Below the pieces are notes generated by a model. It made no database searches. It saw only the letters and a program-made list of their open reading frames with translations, and was not told the DNA's origin. From NCBI GenBank assembly GCA_964630265.1, contig CAZVRW010000007.1:12043-76042 (forward strand): a stretch of DNA of 64,000 bases, written 5' to 3'. The position numbers and the translations under genes are program-made. This document shows positions 34,736 to 45,775 of the stretch, piece after piece (the first letter of the stretch is position 1; each line of letters starts with the position of its first letter). Origin of the DNA: CAZBWP01 sp964630265. Lineage in GTDB: Bacteria; Pseudomonadota; Alphaproteobacteria; Rhodospirillales; Defluviicoccaceae.

Positions 34736-35812
34736 ATGACACGGCTTTTCCACCCGCTCTGCGTCGCCGCCGTCGCCACGTGTTTGCTGGTCAGTGCCTG
34801 CGAAGAGGCCTCGGCGCCGGAAGAGCCGATACGGCCGATCGGGGCCATGCGGGTGGTCGATGCCGAAGCTCTCGGGGCGCGGTCCTTTCCCTGCCGCGCC
34901 GAAGCCGTGAACGAGATCAACGCGGCGTTCGAGGTGGCGGGGCGACTGATCGAACGGCCGGTTCGCGTCGGCTCGGACGTGAAGGAGGGGGAACTGCTCG
35001 CCCGCCTTGACCCCAGCGACTTCGAAAACGCTTTGGCTCAGGCGCGGGCCCGGGTCGAGCGGGCACAGGCGATGCGCGATCGTGTGGCGCAGGCGCTTCG
35101 CTCCGGCGCCGTCGCCGAACAGGATCTGACCAACGCCCAGGCGGAGCTGGACGAAGCCCTGGCGGTGGTGGAGATCCGCGCCAAGGCGCTCAGCGACACG
35201 CAACTGCGCGCCCCGTTCCCCGGCATGATCGCCGCCACCTTCGTCGAGAACTTCCAGAACGTGCAGGCGAAGCAGCCGGTGATGCGCCTGCTCGACATCT
35301 CCAGCATCGAGTGCGTCGTCAACATTCCCGAGAACCTGATTTCCGCGGCGCCGTATGCCCGGGACATCACGGTGACGTTCGACGCGTTTCCGGGACGTGC
35401 CGTACCAGCAACCATTGCCGAGATCGGCCGCGAAGCGTCGGCGACGACCCGCACCTTCCCGGTCACCCTGGTCATGGCGCAGCCGGAGGACTTCGAGATC
35501 CTGCCGGGCATGGCGGGTCGGGCAACGGGCCGGGCGGAGCTGCCGGACCACACGCCCGATGCCGGCTATGACCTGCCGCTGGCCGCGATTTTCACCGACG
35601 ACGGCGAGCGGTCGCTGGTCTGGGTGATCGACGCGGAGACGCTCACCGCCACGAAGCGGGAGGTGGAGGCGCTGGTTCCGAGCCCGCTCGGCATGCGCGT
35701 CCGGGGTGTGGCGCCCGGCGAGTGGGTCGCCACGACGGCCGTGAACGTCCTGCGGGAGGGGCAGCGGGTGCGCCTCCCACAACTGGAGAGTGAGCAAGGT
35801 CCGCAATCATGA
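34736..35812 (+). CDS. RND efflux periplasmic adaptor (MFP), lipoprotein
   Basis: 358 residues. Signal peptide with lipobox LLVSAC (Cys at about residue 22). The HlyD/AcrA-type layout is visible: lipoyl half GSDVKEGELLARLDPSDF, an alpha hairpin (about 100-150, ARARVERAQAMRDRVAQAL), second lipoyl half DTQLRAPFPGMIAATFVENF, then beta-barrel domains. It bridges the RND pump to an outer-membrane channel. No outer-membrane channel gene is nearby. Stop overlaps the pump gene start by 4 bp. Confidence 0.9.
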   Translation: MTRLFHPLCVAAVATCLLVSACEEASAPEEPIRPIGAMRVVDAEALGARSFPCRAEAVNEINAAFEVAGRLIERPVRVGSDVKEGELLARLDPSDFENALAQARARVERAQAMRDRVAQALRSGAVAEQDLTNAQAELDEALAVVEIRAKALSDTQLRAPFPGMIAATFVENFQNVQAKQPVMRLLDISSIECVVNIPENLISAAPYARDITVTFDAFPGRAVPATIAEIGREASATTRTFPVTLVMAQPEDFEILPGMAGRATGRAELPDHTPDAGYDLPLAAIFTDDGERSLVWVIDAETLTATKREVEALVPSPLGMRVRGVAPGEWVATTAVNVLREGQRVRLPQLESEQGPQS

Positions 35813-38800
35813 GCCTTGCCAGGATTGCCATCGAGCGGCAGGCGGTCACTCTTTTTCTCGTCGTCCTGATCGTCGTCGGCGGCGTTTTCAGTTTTTTTCG
35901 ACTGGGCTGGCTGGAGGACCCGGACTTTTCGGTGAAAACGGCGGTCATCGTCATCCCCTACCCCGGCGCCAGCGCGGAGGACGTGGAGAACGAGGTCACC
36001 GACGTCATCGAGAGCGCGCTGCAGGAAATGCCGCAGGTCAAGGAGCTGTATTCCCTCTCCCGCCCCGGCTCCTCGCTGATCCGCGTCGACATCAACCCCC
36101 GCTTCTGGGCGCCCGATCTGCCGCAGGTGTGGGACGAGATGCGGCGGAAGATCAACGACGCCCGGCCCAGCCTGCCGCCCGGCGTCGGGGAGCCGGTTAT
36201 CGGCGACGACTTCGGCTTCGTGTTCGGCTTCCTCATGGCGATCACCGGCGACGGCTACAGCTATGCCGAACTCGAAACGTTCGCCGAAGGCCTGCAAACC
36301 CAACTGGGCACCGTCCCCGGCGTGGCGCGGGTCGCCCTGTGGGGCGTGCAGCAGCGCGTCATCTATGTTGACGTGTCCGAGCAGCAACTGGCCACGTTCG
36401 GCATCTCGCCGCAGGTGTTCGCGGCGACCCTCAGCCAACAGAACATGGTGGTCAACGCGGGCGGCATCGATGCCCAGGACCAACGGTTCCGCGTGGCGCC
36501 CACCGGCGCGTTCACCTCGCCCGAGGACATCGAGCGCTTGGTGCTGACCGACTTCCGCGCTCAACCGGTGACCCTGACCACGCCATCGGGCGCGCGAACG
36601 GTGGTCGCGCCGTCCGGAACCCCATCGCGGACAACCGAGTTGATCACCATCGGTGATCTCGGTTCGGTCTCCTCGGGCTACGCCTCCCCGCCGACGCAAC
36701 TGATGCGATTCAACACCCGCGATGCCGCCGGACGGTTTTTCAGTGCACCGGCCATCGGCATCGCCATCGCCAACGCGGCCGGCGGCAATGTCGTGCAAAC
36801 GGGCCGCAGCATCGATGAGCGTCTGCGGCAGCTCGAAGCCGACCTGCCGCTGGGAATCCAGCTGCACCGGATCGCCTGGCAGTCCGATCTGGTGGTCGAT
36901 TCGATCCGGGGCTTCATGATCAGCCTGTCCCAGGCGGTCGCCATCGTCCTGCTCGTCCTGATCGTGCCCGTTGGCTGGCGGATCGGCATCGTCATCGGCA
37001 CGGCGCTGCTGCTGACATTGCTCGCCACCTTTATCGCCATGGCGATCATGGGCGAGAACCTGCACCGGATGTCATTGGGCGCATTGGTGATCGCGCTCGG
37101 CATGATGGTCGACAACGCCATCGTCGTCGCCGACAATTTCCTTGTCCGGATCCAGAAAGGCATGGATCGCAAACAGGCGGCGATCGAATCCGCCGATCTT
37201 CCGGCGTGGCCGCTGCTCGGCGCGACGATCGTCGCCGTGCTGGCCTTCTTTCCCATTTACCTCTCGGAGGAAAGCGCCGGCGAATACACCCGGGCGCTGT
37301 TCACCGTGGTCGGAATTTCGCTGCTGTTGAGCTGGTTGATCTCGCTCACCGTAACGCCGCTGCAGCTCTTGTCCATGGTCCCTTCGCCGCAAGGGGCCGA
37401 AGGCAAGGAGGCGTCTGAAGGCGGCTTCTACAGAACGTTCCGAGCCTTCATCGTCAAGGCCGTCCGCTTTCGGTTCGTGTTCGTCGCCAGCATGTTCGCG
37501 GGCCTCGTCATCGCCATCGGCGCCTTCGACCGGGTCCCCCAACAGTTCTTTCCGGACGCCGATCGTGCCCAGTTCATGCTCGACTACTGGGCGCCGGAGG
37601 GGACGCGGATCCAGCAGGTCGCCGCCGACACCCGGGAGATCGAGGAGCGGCTGCTGCAGGACCCGCGCGTGGTCAGCGTCAGTACGTTCATCGGCAGTGG
37701 CCCGCCCCGCTTCTATCTCCCCGTCGATTCAGAATTTCCCTATCCGTCCTACGCCAACATGATCGTCAACACCAGCTCGGCCGACGTGGTGCCGACGCTC
37801 GCCGACGAGACCAAGGAATGGCTCGTCGACAACGTCCTGCAGGCCGTGGTCCGCGTCCGCCTTTATGCCCTCGGCCCGAGCAATCCATGGAAATTCCAGG
37901 CGCGGATCATCGGACCGAGCAACGCCGATCTGGATGAGTTGCGCGCCCTCGGCGAAGAAGCGTTGCGGCTCCTCGACGGTCATCCGTGGCTGGCCGAGGC
38001 ACGAGTGGACTGGCGGGAGCGAGTCCGCGTGGTCGAGCCCATCTTCAACGACGAACGGGCCCGCTGGGCCGGGGTGGCCCGCGACGATGTGGCGAGCTCC
38101 ACGCGACGGGCAACCGACGGCGTTCCCGTCGGACTGTACCGGGAAGGCAACACGCTGTTGCCGATCATGGTGCGGCACGTCGAGGACGAGCGGAACAGCC
38201 TCGCCACCCTCGACGTGCTGCAGGTCCAGCCGTCAGGCGGCGCCGAGCCCGTGCCGCTGTCGCAGGTGACCAGCGGTGTCGAGATCAATTGGGAGAACCC
38301 AATCCTCGCCCGCTACCAGAAGCGGCCGACGATCACCGTCGAAGCCGAGCCGATCCGCGGCGTCACGCTCGCCGACTTCATGGCCTCGGTGCGCGACCAG
38401 TTCGAGGCCATCCCCTTGCCACCCGGCTATGAGCTGTTCTGGGATGGCGAATACGCCGACTCCAATGCCTCGCAAGCGAGCCTGATCCCGGGGATCGTGC
38501 CAGCGGTCGCGATCATGCTGCTCATCCTGATCGCTCTGTTCAACGCGTTCCGGCCGGTCGCCATCATCCTGCTGATCATCCCCTTCGTGTTCATCGGCAT
38601 CTCGCCGGCCTTGTTGATCACGCAGGCCCCCTTCGGCTTCGTCGCCCTGCTCGGGGCCATGAGCCTCTCCGGCATGATGATCAAGAATGCCGTCGTGCTG
38701 TTCGATGAGATCAATCAGGAGTTGGGCTCAGGGAAGTCGCCGCATCAGGCGATCGTCGATTCCGCCATCTCCCGCACCCGGCCGGTGCTGCTGGCCGCCG

Positions 38801-38970
38801 GGACCACGGTGCTCGGTGTGATCCCGCTGTTGTCGGATGTCTTTTTCCGCTCCCTGGCCCTCACCATCATGGGCGGCCTGTTGGTCGGATCGATGCTCAC
38901 CCTGGTGATGGTGCCGGTGCTCTACGTCATCTTCTACCGCGTCAAGGCCCCCGGCACCCAGGCGGCCTGA
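35809..38970 (+). CDS. RND efflux transporter permease
   Basis: 1053 residues, the full RND pump size, with two repeats of six membrane helices and large periplasmic loops. Helix-4 segment LVIALGMMVDNAIVVADNFL carries the proton-relay Asp. GYASPPTQLMRFN and VTPLQLLSMVPSPQG are other recognisable parts. N-terminal ARIAIERQAVTLFLVVLIVV is typical of HAE1-like pumps with a single adaptor gene. Substrate is not readable; drug or lipophile export is inferred. Confidence 0.93.
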   Translation: MSLARIAIERQAVTLFLVVLIVVGGVFSFFRLGWLEDPDFSVKTAVIVIPYPGASAEDVENEVTDVIESALQEMPQVKELYSLSRPGSSLIRVDINPRFWAPDLPQVWDEMRRKINDARPSLPPGVGEPVIGDDFGFVFGFLMAITGDGYSYAELETFAEGLQTQLGTVPGVARVALWGVQQRVIYVDVSEQQLATFGISPQVFAATLSQQNMVVNAGGIDAQDQRFRVAPTGAFTSPEDIERLVLTDFRAQPVTLTTPSGARTVVAPSGTPSRTTELITIGDLGSVSSGYASPPTQLMRFNTRDAAGRFFSAPAIGIAIANAAGGNVVQTGRSIDERLRQLEADLPLGIQLHRIAWQSDLVVDSIRGFMISLSQAVAIVLLVLIVPVGWRIGIVIGTALLLTLLATFIAMAIMGENLHRMSLGALVIALGMMVDNAIVVADNFLVRIQKGMDRKQAAIESADLPAWPLLGATIVAVLAFFPIYLSEESAGEYTRALFTVVGISLLLSWLISLTVTPLQLLSMVPSPQGAEGKEASEGGFYRTFRAFIVKAVRFRFVFVASMFAGLVIAIGAFDRVPQQFFPDADRAQFMLDYWAPEGTRIQQVAADTREIEERLLQDPRVVSVSTFIGSGPPRFYLPVDSEFPYPSYANMIVNTSSADVVPTLADETKEWLVDNVLQAVVRVRLYALGPSNPWKFQARIIGPSNADLDELRALGEEALRLLDGHPWLAEARVDWRERVRVVEPIFNDERARWAGVARDDVASSTRRATDGVPVGLYREGNTLLPIMVRHVEDERNSLATLDVLQVQPSGGAEPVPLSQVTSGVEINWENPILARYQKRPTITVEAEPIRGVTLADFMASVRDQFEAIPLPPGYELFWDGEYADSNASQASLIPGIVPAVAIMLLILIALFNAFRPVAIILLIIPFVFIGISPALLITQAPFGFVALLGAMSLSGMMIKNAVVLFDEINQELGSGKSPHQAIVDSAISRTRPVLLAAGTTVLGVIPLLSDVFFRSLALTIMGGLLVGSMLTLVMVPVLYVIFYRVKAPGTQAA

Positions 38971-38994
38971 CCGGCAGGGCGCCGACCGCGCCGA

Positions 38995-40241
<1,247 letters not shown>

Positions 40242-40265
40242 GGCAGGGCTATGCTCCTTTCTGTG

Positions 40266-40297
40266 GAATGGCCATACGTCTGTCGAATGGCCATACG
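40266..40297. repeat. Direct repeat between znuA and zur
   Basis: GAATGGCCATACG occurs at 40266-40278 and again at 40285-40297, a 19-bp period. It sits in the znuA leader beside the Zur box and could be a second regulatory element or another short duplication. Confidence 0.7.
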
Positions 40298-40317
40298 GAT
40301 GATGGCATCGGATAAAG

Positions 40318-40332
40318 AGATATAGTATAACA
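40318..40332. promoter_or_regulatory. Zur box in the znuA-zur divergent promoter
   Basis: AGATATAGTATAACA matches the known Zur core palindrome TGTTATA-N-TATAACA at 12 of 14 positions, with a perfect right half. It lies 23 bp before the zur start and about 77 bp before the znuA start, so zinc-bound Zur could repress both directions. Confidence 0.75.
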
Positions 40333-40355
40333 TGTCAACCTGAAGGCTGGAGGAT

Positions 40356-40898
40356 ATGGCCGAACCACGCACCTGTTCACCGCGCCTGCCGCCCGCAACG
40401 TCGGAGCCGTTCTTTCCGAGCGCCGACCACGATCACGACCGCTGTCGGGCGGCCATCCTCGCGGACGCCGAACGGGTGTGCCTGGCCCGTCGGGTGCGTC
40501 TGACGACGCAACGTCGCCGCGTGCTCGAGATCGTCGCCGAAAGCCACGGGGCCATCGGCGCGTACGACATTCTCGACCGGCTGGCGCGGGACGGCCGGCG
40601 GCCCGCCCCGATCGCCGTCTACCGCGCCCTGGATTTCCTGATGGAGCACGGCCTCGTCCACCGGCTGGCGAGCCTCAACGCCTACGTCGCCTGTGCCCAT
40701 GCGGCAGGCCGCCATGGCGCCCAGTTCCTGATCTGCCAACGCTGTGGGACGATCGGCGAGATCACCGACGCACGTGTCAGTCGGGCGATCGCCGCGGCGG
40801 CCTCGGAGGTCGGCTTCAATGTTTCGGCCGCGGTTGTCGAAGTGGCCGGGCTCTGCGCCGCCTGCGGCCAGGCCGCCCACGATGCCGCCGGCGGCTGA
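40356..40898 (+). CDS. zur: Zinc uptake regulator Zur (Fur family)
   Basis: 180 residues. The winged helix (about 45-105) has RLTTQRRRVLEIV and PAPIAVYRALDFLMEHGLVH. Metal-binding elements follow: a structural zinc site in CQRCGTIGE and CAACGQ, and regulatory His residues in ACAHAAGRHGAQFL. The N-terminal extension SADHDHDRC is also His-rich. Context (znuA divergent, znuCB downstream) supports Zur rather than Fur. A GGAGG ribosome binding site precedes the ATG. The 3' end overlaps znuC by 17 bp. Confidence 0.93.
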   Translation: MAEPRTCSPRLPPATSEPFFPSADHDHDRCRAAILADAERVCLARRVRLTTQRRRVLEIVAESHGAIGAYDILDRLARDGRRPAPIAVYRALDFLMEHGLVHRLASLNAYVACAHAAGRHGAQFLICQRCGTIGEITDARVSRAIAAAASEVGFNVSAAVVEVAGLCAACGQAAHDAAGG

Positions 40899-41739
40899 GC
40901 CAGTGCCGGACGGGCCGCCGGCACTTCCGCCGAACCGACCGCCGGGCGCCGCCGACGACGCGGCGTTGGTCGTCGGCGAGGGGCTGTGCCTGCGCTTCGG
41001 CCGCCACACGATCATCGACCATGTCGACATCGTCGTTCGCCCTCGGGAGATCACCACCATCATCGGCCCGAACGGCGCCGGCAAGACAACGCTGCTCAAG
41101 CTTCTCCTGGGCCTGCTGCGGCCGACGGCGGGCGTCGTGCGCCGCCGCACCGGGCTGCGCGTCGGCTATGTCCCGCAGCGCCTGCAACTGGATCCGGTAC
41201 TGCCGATCACCGTCGCCCGGCTGATGACGTTGACGTTGCACCGCCCCCGGACGGCGGTCGCCGGCGCCCTCGCCGAGACCGGCGTCGCCCACCTCCTGGA
41301 CGCCGCCGTCCAGTCCCTGTCCGGCGGCGAGTTGCAGCGCGTGCTGCTGGCGCGGGCGTTGCTCGTCGACCCCGATCTCCTGGTCCTCGACGAGCCGATC
41401 CAGGGCGTCGACTTCGCCGGCGAGGCCGCCCTGTACGAACTCATCAGCGACCTGCGCCGGCGGCGCGGCTGCGGCGTAATCGTGGTCTCGCACGACCTGC
41501 ACATGGTCATGGCGTCGACCGATCACGTGCTGTGTCTCAACCGCCACGTCTGCTGCGCCGGCACCGCGGAAGCCGTCGGCAGGCACCCGGAGTTCGTGCG
41601 CCTGTTCGGACCGAAGGCCTCAAACCTGCTCGCCGTCTACGCGCACCATCACGATCATCGCCACGCCGCGTCGGGCGACGTGGTGCCCCTCGACGGCGAC
41701 GAGCCCAACGACCCACCGGCCGGCGAGCGAGGCCGCTGA
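40882..41739 (+). CDS. znuC: Zinc ABC transporter ATP-binding protein
   Basis: 285 residues from the ATG at 40882 inside the zur 3' end. Walker A IIGPNGAGKTTLLKLLLGLL, signature LSGGELQRVLLARALL and Walker B LLVLDEPIQGVD are present. The last 35 residues hold a short His cluster (AHHHDHRHA), which fits zinc handling. The N-terminal 25 residues are Pro/Ala-rich. Drives uptake through ZnuB. Stop and znuB start overlap (TGATG). Confidence 0.94.
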   Translation: MPPAAEPVPDGPPALPPNRPPGAADDAALVVGEGLCLRFGRHTIIDHVDIVVRPREITTIIGPNGAGKTTLLKLLLGLLRPTAGVVRRRTGLRVGYVPQRLQLDPVLPITVARLMTLTLHRPRTAVAGALAETGVAHLLDAAVQSLSGGELQRVLLARALLVDPDLLVLDEPIQGVDFAGEAALYELISDLRRRRGCGVIVVSHDLHMVMASTDHVLCLNRHVCCAGTAEAVGRHPEFVRLFGPKASNLLAVYAHHHDHRHAASGDVVPLDGDEPNDPPAGERGR

Positions 41740-42545
41740 TGCTCGACGACTTCTTCGTCCGCGCGCTCATCGCCGGCATCGGCGCCGCCATCGTCGCGGG
41801 GCCGCTCGGCTGCTTCATCGTCTGGCGCCGGATGGCCTATTTCGGCTCGACCATGGCGCATTCCGCCCTGCTCGGCATCGCCCTCGGCTTCCTCCTCGAC
41901 GTCGACCCGTACATTGGCGTCGTCGCCGTGACGGTGCTGGTCGCGCTGCTGCTGGTCTCGTTGCAGCGCACGCCGTGGCTCTCCGGCGACACGCTGCTCG
42001 GCATCCTCGCCCATGCGGCCCTGGCGCTCGGTCTCGTCGCGATCGCCCTGATGACGTGGCTCAGGCTCGACCTGATGAGCTACCTCTTCGGTGACATCCT
42101 GGCGGTGACGATGCAGGACATCGTCTTGATCTACCTCGGCGGCGTGGTGGTGCTGGGCATCCTGGTGGCGATCTGGCGGCCGCTGCTGGCGACCACCGTG
42201 CACGAGGACCTCGCCCGCGCCGAGGGCGTCCCCACCGCCCGCGTGAGCCTCGTCTTCATGGTGCTGATCGCCCTGGTCGTCGCGCTGGCGATGAAGCTTG
42301 TGGGAATTCTCCTGATCATTTCGCTATTGATCATTCCCGCCGCGACGGCGCGCCGTTTTGCCCGCACGCCGGAACAGATGGCGGTGATCGCCATCGGCGT
42401 CGGCGTCGCGGCGGCCGTCCTCGGGCTCAATGGCTCGCTGCACTGGAACACGCCCGCCGGGCCGTCCATCGTCGTCGCCGCCACGGTCTTCTTCGTGCTC
42501 AGCCTGGTGCCGCTGCCGCCCGCCGGCCGCGCCCGCAGGGGCTGA
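41739..42545 (+). CDS. znuB: Zinc ABC transporter permease
   Basis: 268 residues, about eight membrane helices. Family segments are GPLGCFIVWRRMAYFGSTMA, the HSALLGIALGFLL stretch next to it, and GILLIISLLIIPAATAR. It forms the membrane channel with ZnuC and takes zinc from ZnuA. Last gene of zur-znuC-znuB, converging on the second RND operon. Confidence 0.95.
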   Translation: MLDDFFVRALIAGIGAAIVAGPLGCFIVWRRMAYFGSTMAHSALLGIALGFLLDVDPYIGVVAVTVLVALLLVSLQRTPWLSGDTLLGILAHAALALGLVAIALMTWLRLDLMSYLFGDILAVTMQDIVLIYLGGVVVLGILVAIWRPLLATTVHEDLARAEGVPTARVSLVFMVLIALVVALAMKLVGILLIISLLIIPAATARRFARTPEQMAVIAIGVGVAAAVLGLNGSLHWNTPAGPSIVVAATVFFVLSLVPLPPAGRARRG

Positions 42546-42546
42546 T

Positions 42547-42577
42547 CCCGCCGGAGCAATCCTGTGCCGCCGGCGGG
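42547..42577. terminator. Strong dyad between convergent znuB and the RND pump gene
   Basis: Perfect 8-bp arms, CCCGCCGG and CCGGCGGG, with a 15-nt loop, in the 35-bp space between two stop codons. It lacks a T-run on either strand but is well placed to act as a two-way terminator. Confidence 0.45.
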
Positions 42578-42580
42578 CGC

Positions 42581-45500
42581 TTACTCCGCCGCCTGCCGCG
42601 GTTCGAGATCGACAGTCGGCCGGGCGGCCGGGCGCTGACGCTCGATCAACGGCCCGATCAGCGTCAGCAGCGGCGGGATGATGGCCAGTGTCAGCACCGC
42701 CGACAGCGCCAATCCCCCCAGCACCACCGAACCGAGCCCGCGGTAGAGTTCCGAACCGGCGCCGGGAAACACCACCAGTGGCAGCATCCCGAAGATGCTG
42801 GTCAGCGTCGACATGAAGATCGGCCGGATGCGGTCGCGGGTGGCCGACACGATGGCGTCGGCCGCCGCCATGTCATCGACCCGGGCGTGATGCAGGGTCT
42901 GGTGCACGAGCAGAATGGCGTTGTTGACGACGATGCCAACCAGGATGATGAAGCCGAGGAGCGTCAGCATGTCCAGCGGCTGATAGGTGAACAGGTTGAG
43001 GATGGCCAGCCCGCCGACGCCGCCCGCCGTCGCCAGCGGCACCGCGAGGCAAATCACCAGCGGGTAGACGAAGCTCTCGAACAGCACCGCCATCACCAGA
43101 TAGACGATGGCGATGGCCAGGAGAAACTGCCACTCCATCGCCGCCCAGGTTTCGGTCAGCTTGTCGGCGACACCGGCCAGCCGCAGCGTGACGCCGGACG
43201 GCAACCCCTCGGCGCGCAACTCGTCGACCACCTTCGCCTGCAGCATCTCCATGGCGGCCTCCAGCGGCATAGCCGTCGCCGGACGGATGTCGAGCGTCAC
43301 CGTCCGCTCGCGTTCGAGATGCCGGATCTCGGTGGGGCCGGAGGTCACCTCGACCCGGGCCAGGGAGGAGACCGGCAGGATCTCGCCCGAGGGGGTGACG
43401 ATCGGCAACTGTTCGATGCCCTGGGTCTGAATGATCTGGCTCTCCGGGCCGGCCAGGGTGAGGTCGATGCGCTTGCCGCCGACGGTAATCTCGGCGACGC
43501 GCAGGCCGTCGTTGAAGGCATCGACCGTGGAGGCGAAATCGCGGCCCGTGACGCCGGCATCGGTCAGCCGCAGCGGATCGGGCGTGATCCGCACCTCGGG
43601 CGAGCCCAGCTCCAGTCCCGGCCGCGGTCGCATCTGGTGCCCCTCGCCGCGTGGCAGCAGCGCCTCGATCTTGCCGGCCGCACCCTGGGCGACCTCCAAA
43701 ACATCTTCCAGGTCTGGGCCCGAGACGTTGACGTCGATGGAGCGGCCGCCGCCGACGGCACGGCCGAACAGTGACGGCTGGCTGATGACGCCGAAGGTGC
43801 CCGGTTCGCGGAAGATCAGCGGCCGCAACACGGGGATCAGGTCGCGGACGCGGCGTGGTTCGGCAGACGTCCCGCCGATGAAGGTGGTGGTCGGCCGGGC
43901 GACGAAGAAGAAGTTCTCGAACTTCGGCGGTTGTCCCGGCTCGGTCTCCGGACCGGTCTCCGACGCCCACATGGGGCGCACCTCCGCCTCCAGGCCTTCG
44001 GCGATCTCCCGCATCGTCTCCAGGTTGTACCCCGGCGGCGGCAGCACCACGGCGAACACCAGGTTGCGATTGCCTTCCGGCAGGTATTCCAGCTTCGGCA
44101 GGAACAGCCATGTGGCCGTCCCGGCGGCACCGCAAACCGCCAGCACCAGCACGACCGCGGCGATCCGGTGACCGACGATACGCCGCACGAAGCCGGTGGT
44201 GCCGTCGACGAAGCCACGCGCCAAGCGATCCACCACCGGCAGGCGGCGGTTCTTGGTGACGTCGCCGATCGGTTGGCCGAGCAGGCGGTTGGCCAGCGCC
44301 GGAATGACGGTGATGGCGACCAGCAACGACAGCACGACGGCAACGGAAATGGCGACGGCGATGTCGCGGAACAACTGGCCGACTTCCAGTTCCATGGTGA
44401 GGATCGGAATGAACACCATCACCGTGGTCAGCGCCGACACCAGCACCGCGCCCCAGACCTGCCGCGCGCCTTCGTAGGCGGCGCGAGCGGCCGGCATGCC
44501 GCGTTGTCGCAGGCGGAAAATGTTCTCGAGCACGACGATCGCCGCATCGACCACCATGCCGACGGCAAACGCCAGCCCGGCCAGCGAGATCACGTTGATC
44601 GACCGGCCGAGGGCCGCCATGGCGACGAAGGAGCCGATGATCGACACCGGGATCGCCAGCGTGACGATCAGCGTCGCCGATCCCGACCTGAGGAACAGAA
44701 ACAGCACGATGGCCGCGAGCGAGCCGCCGATCCAGATGTTCTGTTGCACCAGATCGATGGACGAGCGGATGTAGGTGGTCTCGTCGTAAACCTGTTTCAG
44801 CGTCAGTCCCGCGTCCGGGATGAGGCCGCCGTTGAGTTCGTCGACGGCCTGCCGAATCCCCGCCATGGTCGCGATGACGTTGGCGCCGGTTTCGCGCAAC
44901 GCGTTCATCGCCAGCGCTGGTTCGCCGAGGTAGCGGATGGCGGCCGTCGCCTGCTTGATGCCGAACGCCACTTCGGCGACGTCGCCGACGGTGACGCGGG
45001 CGATGCGCCCGGTGGCGGGATCGGTGATGCTGCGCAACAAGACGGCGCGGACATCATCGGGCGTTTTGAATTCGCCTTCGCTCCGAACGACATAGCGGCG
45101 CTTGCCTTCGTCGACATCACCGGCGGAAACCGAGACGTTGGCGGCGCGCAGCGCCTGCACGATGTCGGGCACGGTCAATCCGTACTCGGCCATCAATAAC
45201 GGATCGACGGTGATCTTCAGTTCGCGGTCGGCGCCGCCAAAGACGTTGACCCGGCTGACCCCGGGCACCCGTTCCAGGCGCTCCCGGATCACGTCGTCGA
45301 CGAACTCGCGATAGGTGTCGATCTCCCGTTCGTTGCCGGGCGCCCGCCGGAAGATGAACCAGGCGATCGGCTGATCGTCGCTGCCGGCGGTATCGAGCAT
45401 CGGCTCGTCGGCCTCGTCAGGATACCCGGAGATCCGGTTCAGTCGATTGGCGACGAGCAAAAGCGCCCGGTCCATGTCCTGACCGACGTTGAACTCGAGC

Positions 45501-45775
45501 GTGATGCGGCCGGACCCCGTGGACGACGAGCTGCTCATCTCCGCCAGTCCCTCGAGGCCGCGGAGCGCCTCTTCTTGGCGGTTGATGATTTCCCGCTCGA
45601 CCTCGGCGGGCGCCGCCCCCGGCCACGAGGTGTTGACGCTGATCACCGGCCGATTGACGTCGGGTGCGAGCTGGATCGGAATGTTCTGCAGGGCAACCAT
45701 GCCGAACAAGACGACCATGATCACCGCCGCGAGGACGGCCATGGGCCGCTCGATCGACAGGCGGATCAGATTCAT
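42581..45775 (-). CDS. RND efflux transporter permease (second system)
   Basis: 1064 residues with the complete RND layout. N terminus MNLIRLSIERPMAVLAAVIM. Helix-4 segment LAGLAFAVGMVVDAAIVVLE has the proton-relay Asp pattern. GFIILVGIVVNNAILLVHQT is the matching helix-10 region. It differs clearly from the pump at 35809-38970, which belongs to another subfamily. It forms an operon with its adaptor, whose stop overlaps this start (ATGA). Confidence 0.94.
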   Translation of the reverse strand: MNLIRLSIERPMAVLAAVIMVVLFGMVALQNIPIQLAPDVNRPVISVNTSWPGAAPAEVEREIINRQEEALRGLEGLAEMSSSSSTGSGRITLEFNVGQDMDRALLLVANRLNRISGYPDEADEPMLDTAGSDDQPIAWFIFRRAPGNEREIDTYREFVDDVIRERLERVPGVSRVNVFGGADRELKITVDPLLMAEYGLTVPDIVQALRAANVSVSAGDVDEGKRRYVVRSEGEFKTPDDVRAVLLRSITDPATGRIARVTVGDVAEVAFGIKQATAAIRYLGEPALAMNALRETGANVIATMAGIRQAVDELNGGLIPDAGLTLKQVYDETTYIRSSIDLVQQNIWIGGSLAAIVLFLFLRSGSATLIVTLAIPVSIIGSFVAMAALGRSINVISLAGLAFAVGMVVDAAIVVLENIFRLRQRGMPAARAAYEGARQVWGAVLVSALTTVMVFIPILTMELEVGQLFRDIAVAISVAVVLSLLVAITVIPALANRLLGQPIGDVTKNRRLPVVDRLARGFVDGTTGFVRRIVGHRIAAVVLVLAVCGAAGTATWLFLPKLEYLPEGNRNLVFAVVLPPPGYNLETMREIAEGLEAEVRPMWASETGPETEPGQPPKFENFFFVARPTTTFIGGTSAEPRRVRDLIPVLRPLIFREPGTFGVISQPSLFGRAVGGGRSIDVNVSGPDLEDVLEVAQGAAGKIEALLPRGEGHQMRPRPGLELGSPEVRITPDPLRLTDAGVTGRDFASTVDAFNDGLRVAEITVGGKRIDLTLAGPESQIIQTQGIEQLPIVTPSGEILPVSSLARVEVTSGPTEIRHLERERTVTLDIRPATAMPLEAAMEMLQAKVVDELRAEGLPSGVTLRLAGVADKLTETWAAMEWQFLLAIAIVYLVMAVLFESFVYPLVICLAVPLATAGGVGGLAILNLFTYQPLDMLTLLGFIILVGIVVNNAILLVHQTLHHARVDDMAAADAIVSATRDRIRPIFMSTLTSIFGMLPLVVFPGAGSELYRGLGSVVLGGLALSAVLTLAIIPPLLTLIGPLIERQRPAARPTVDLEPRQAAE

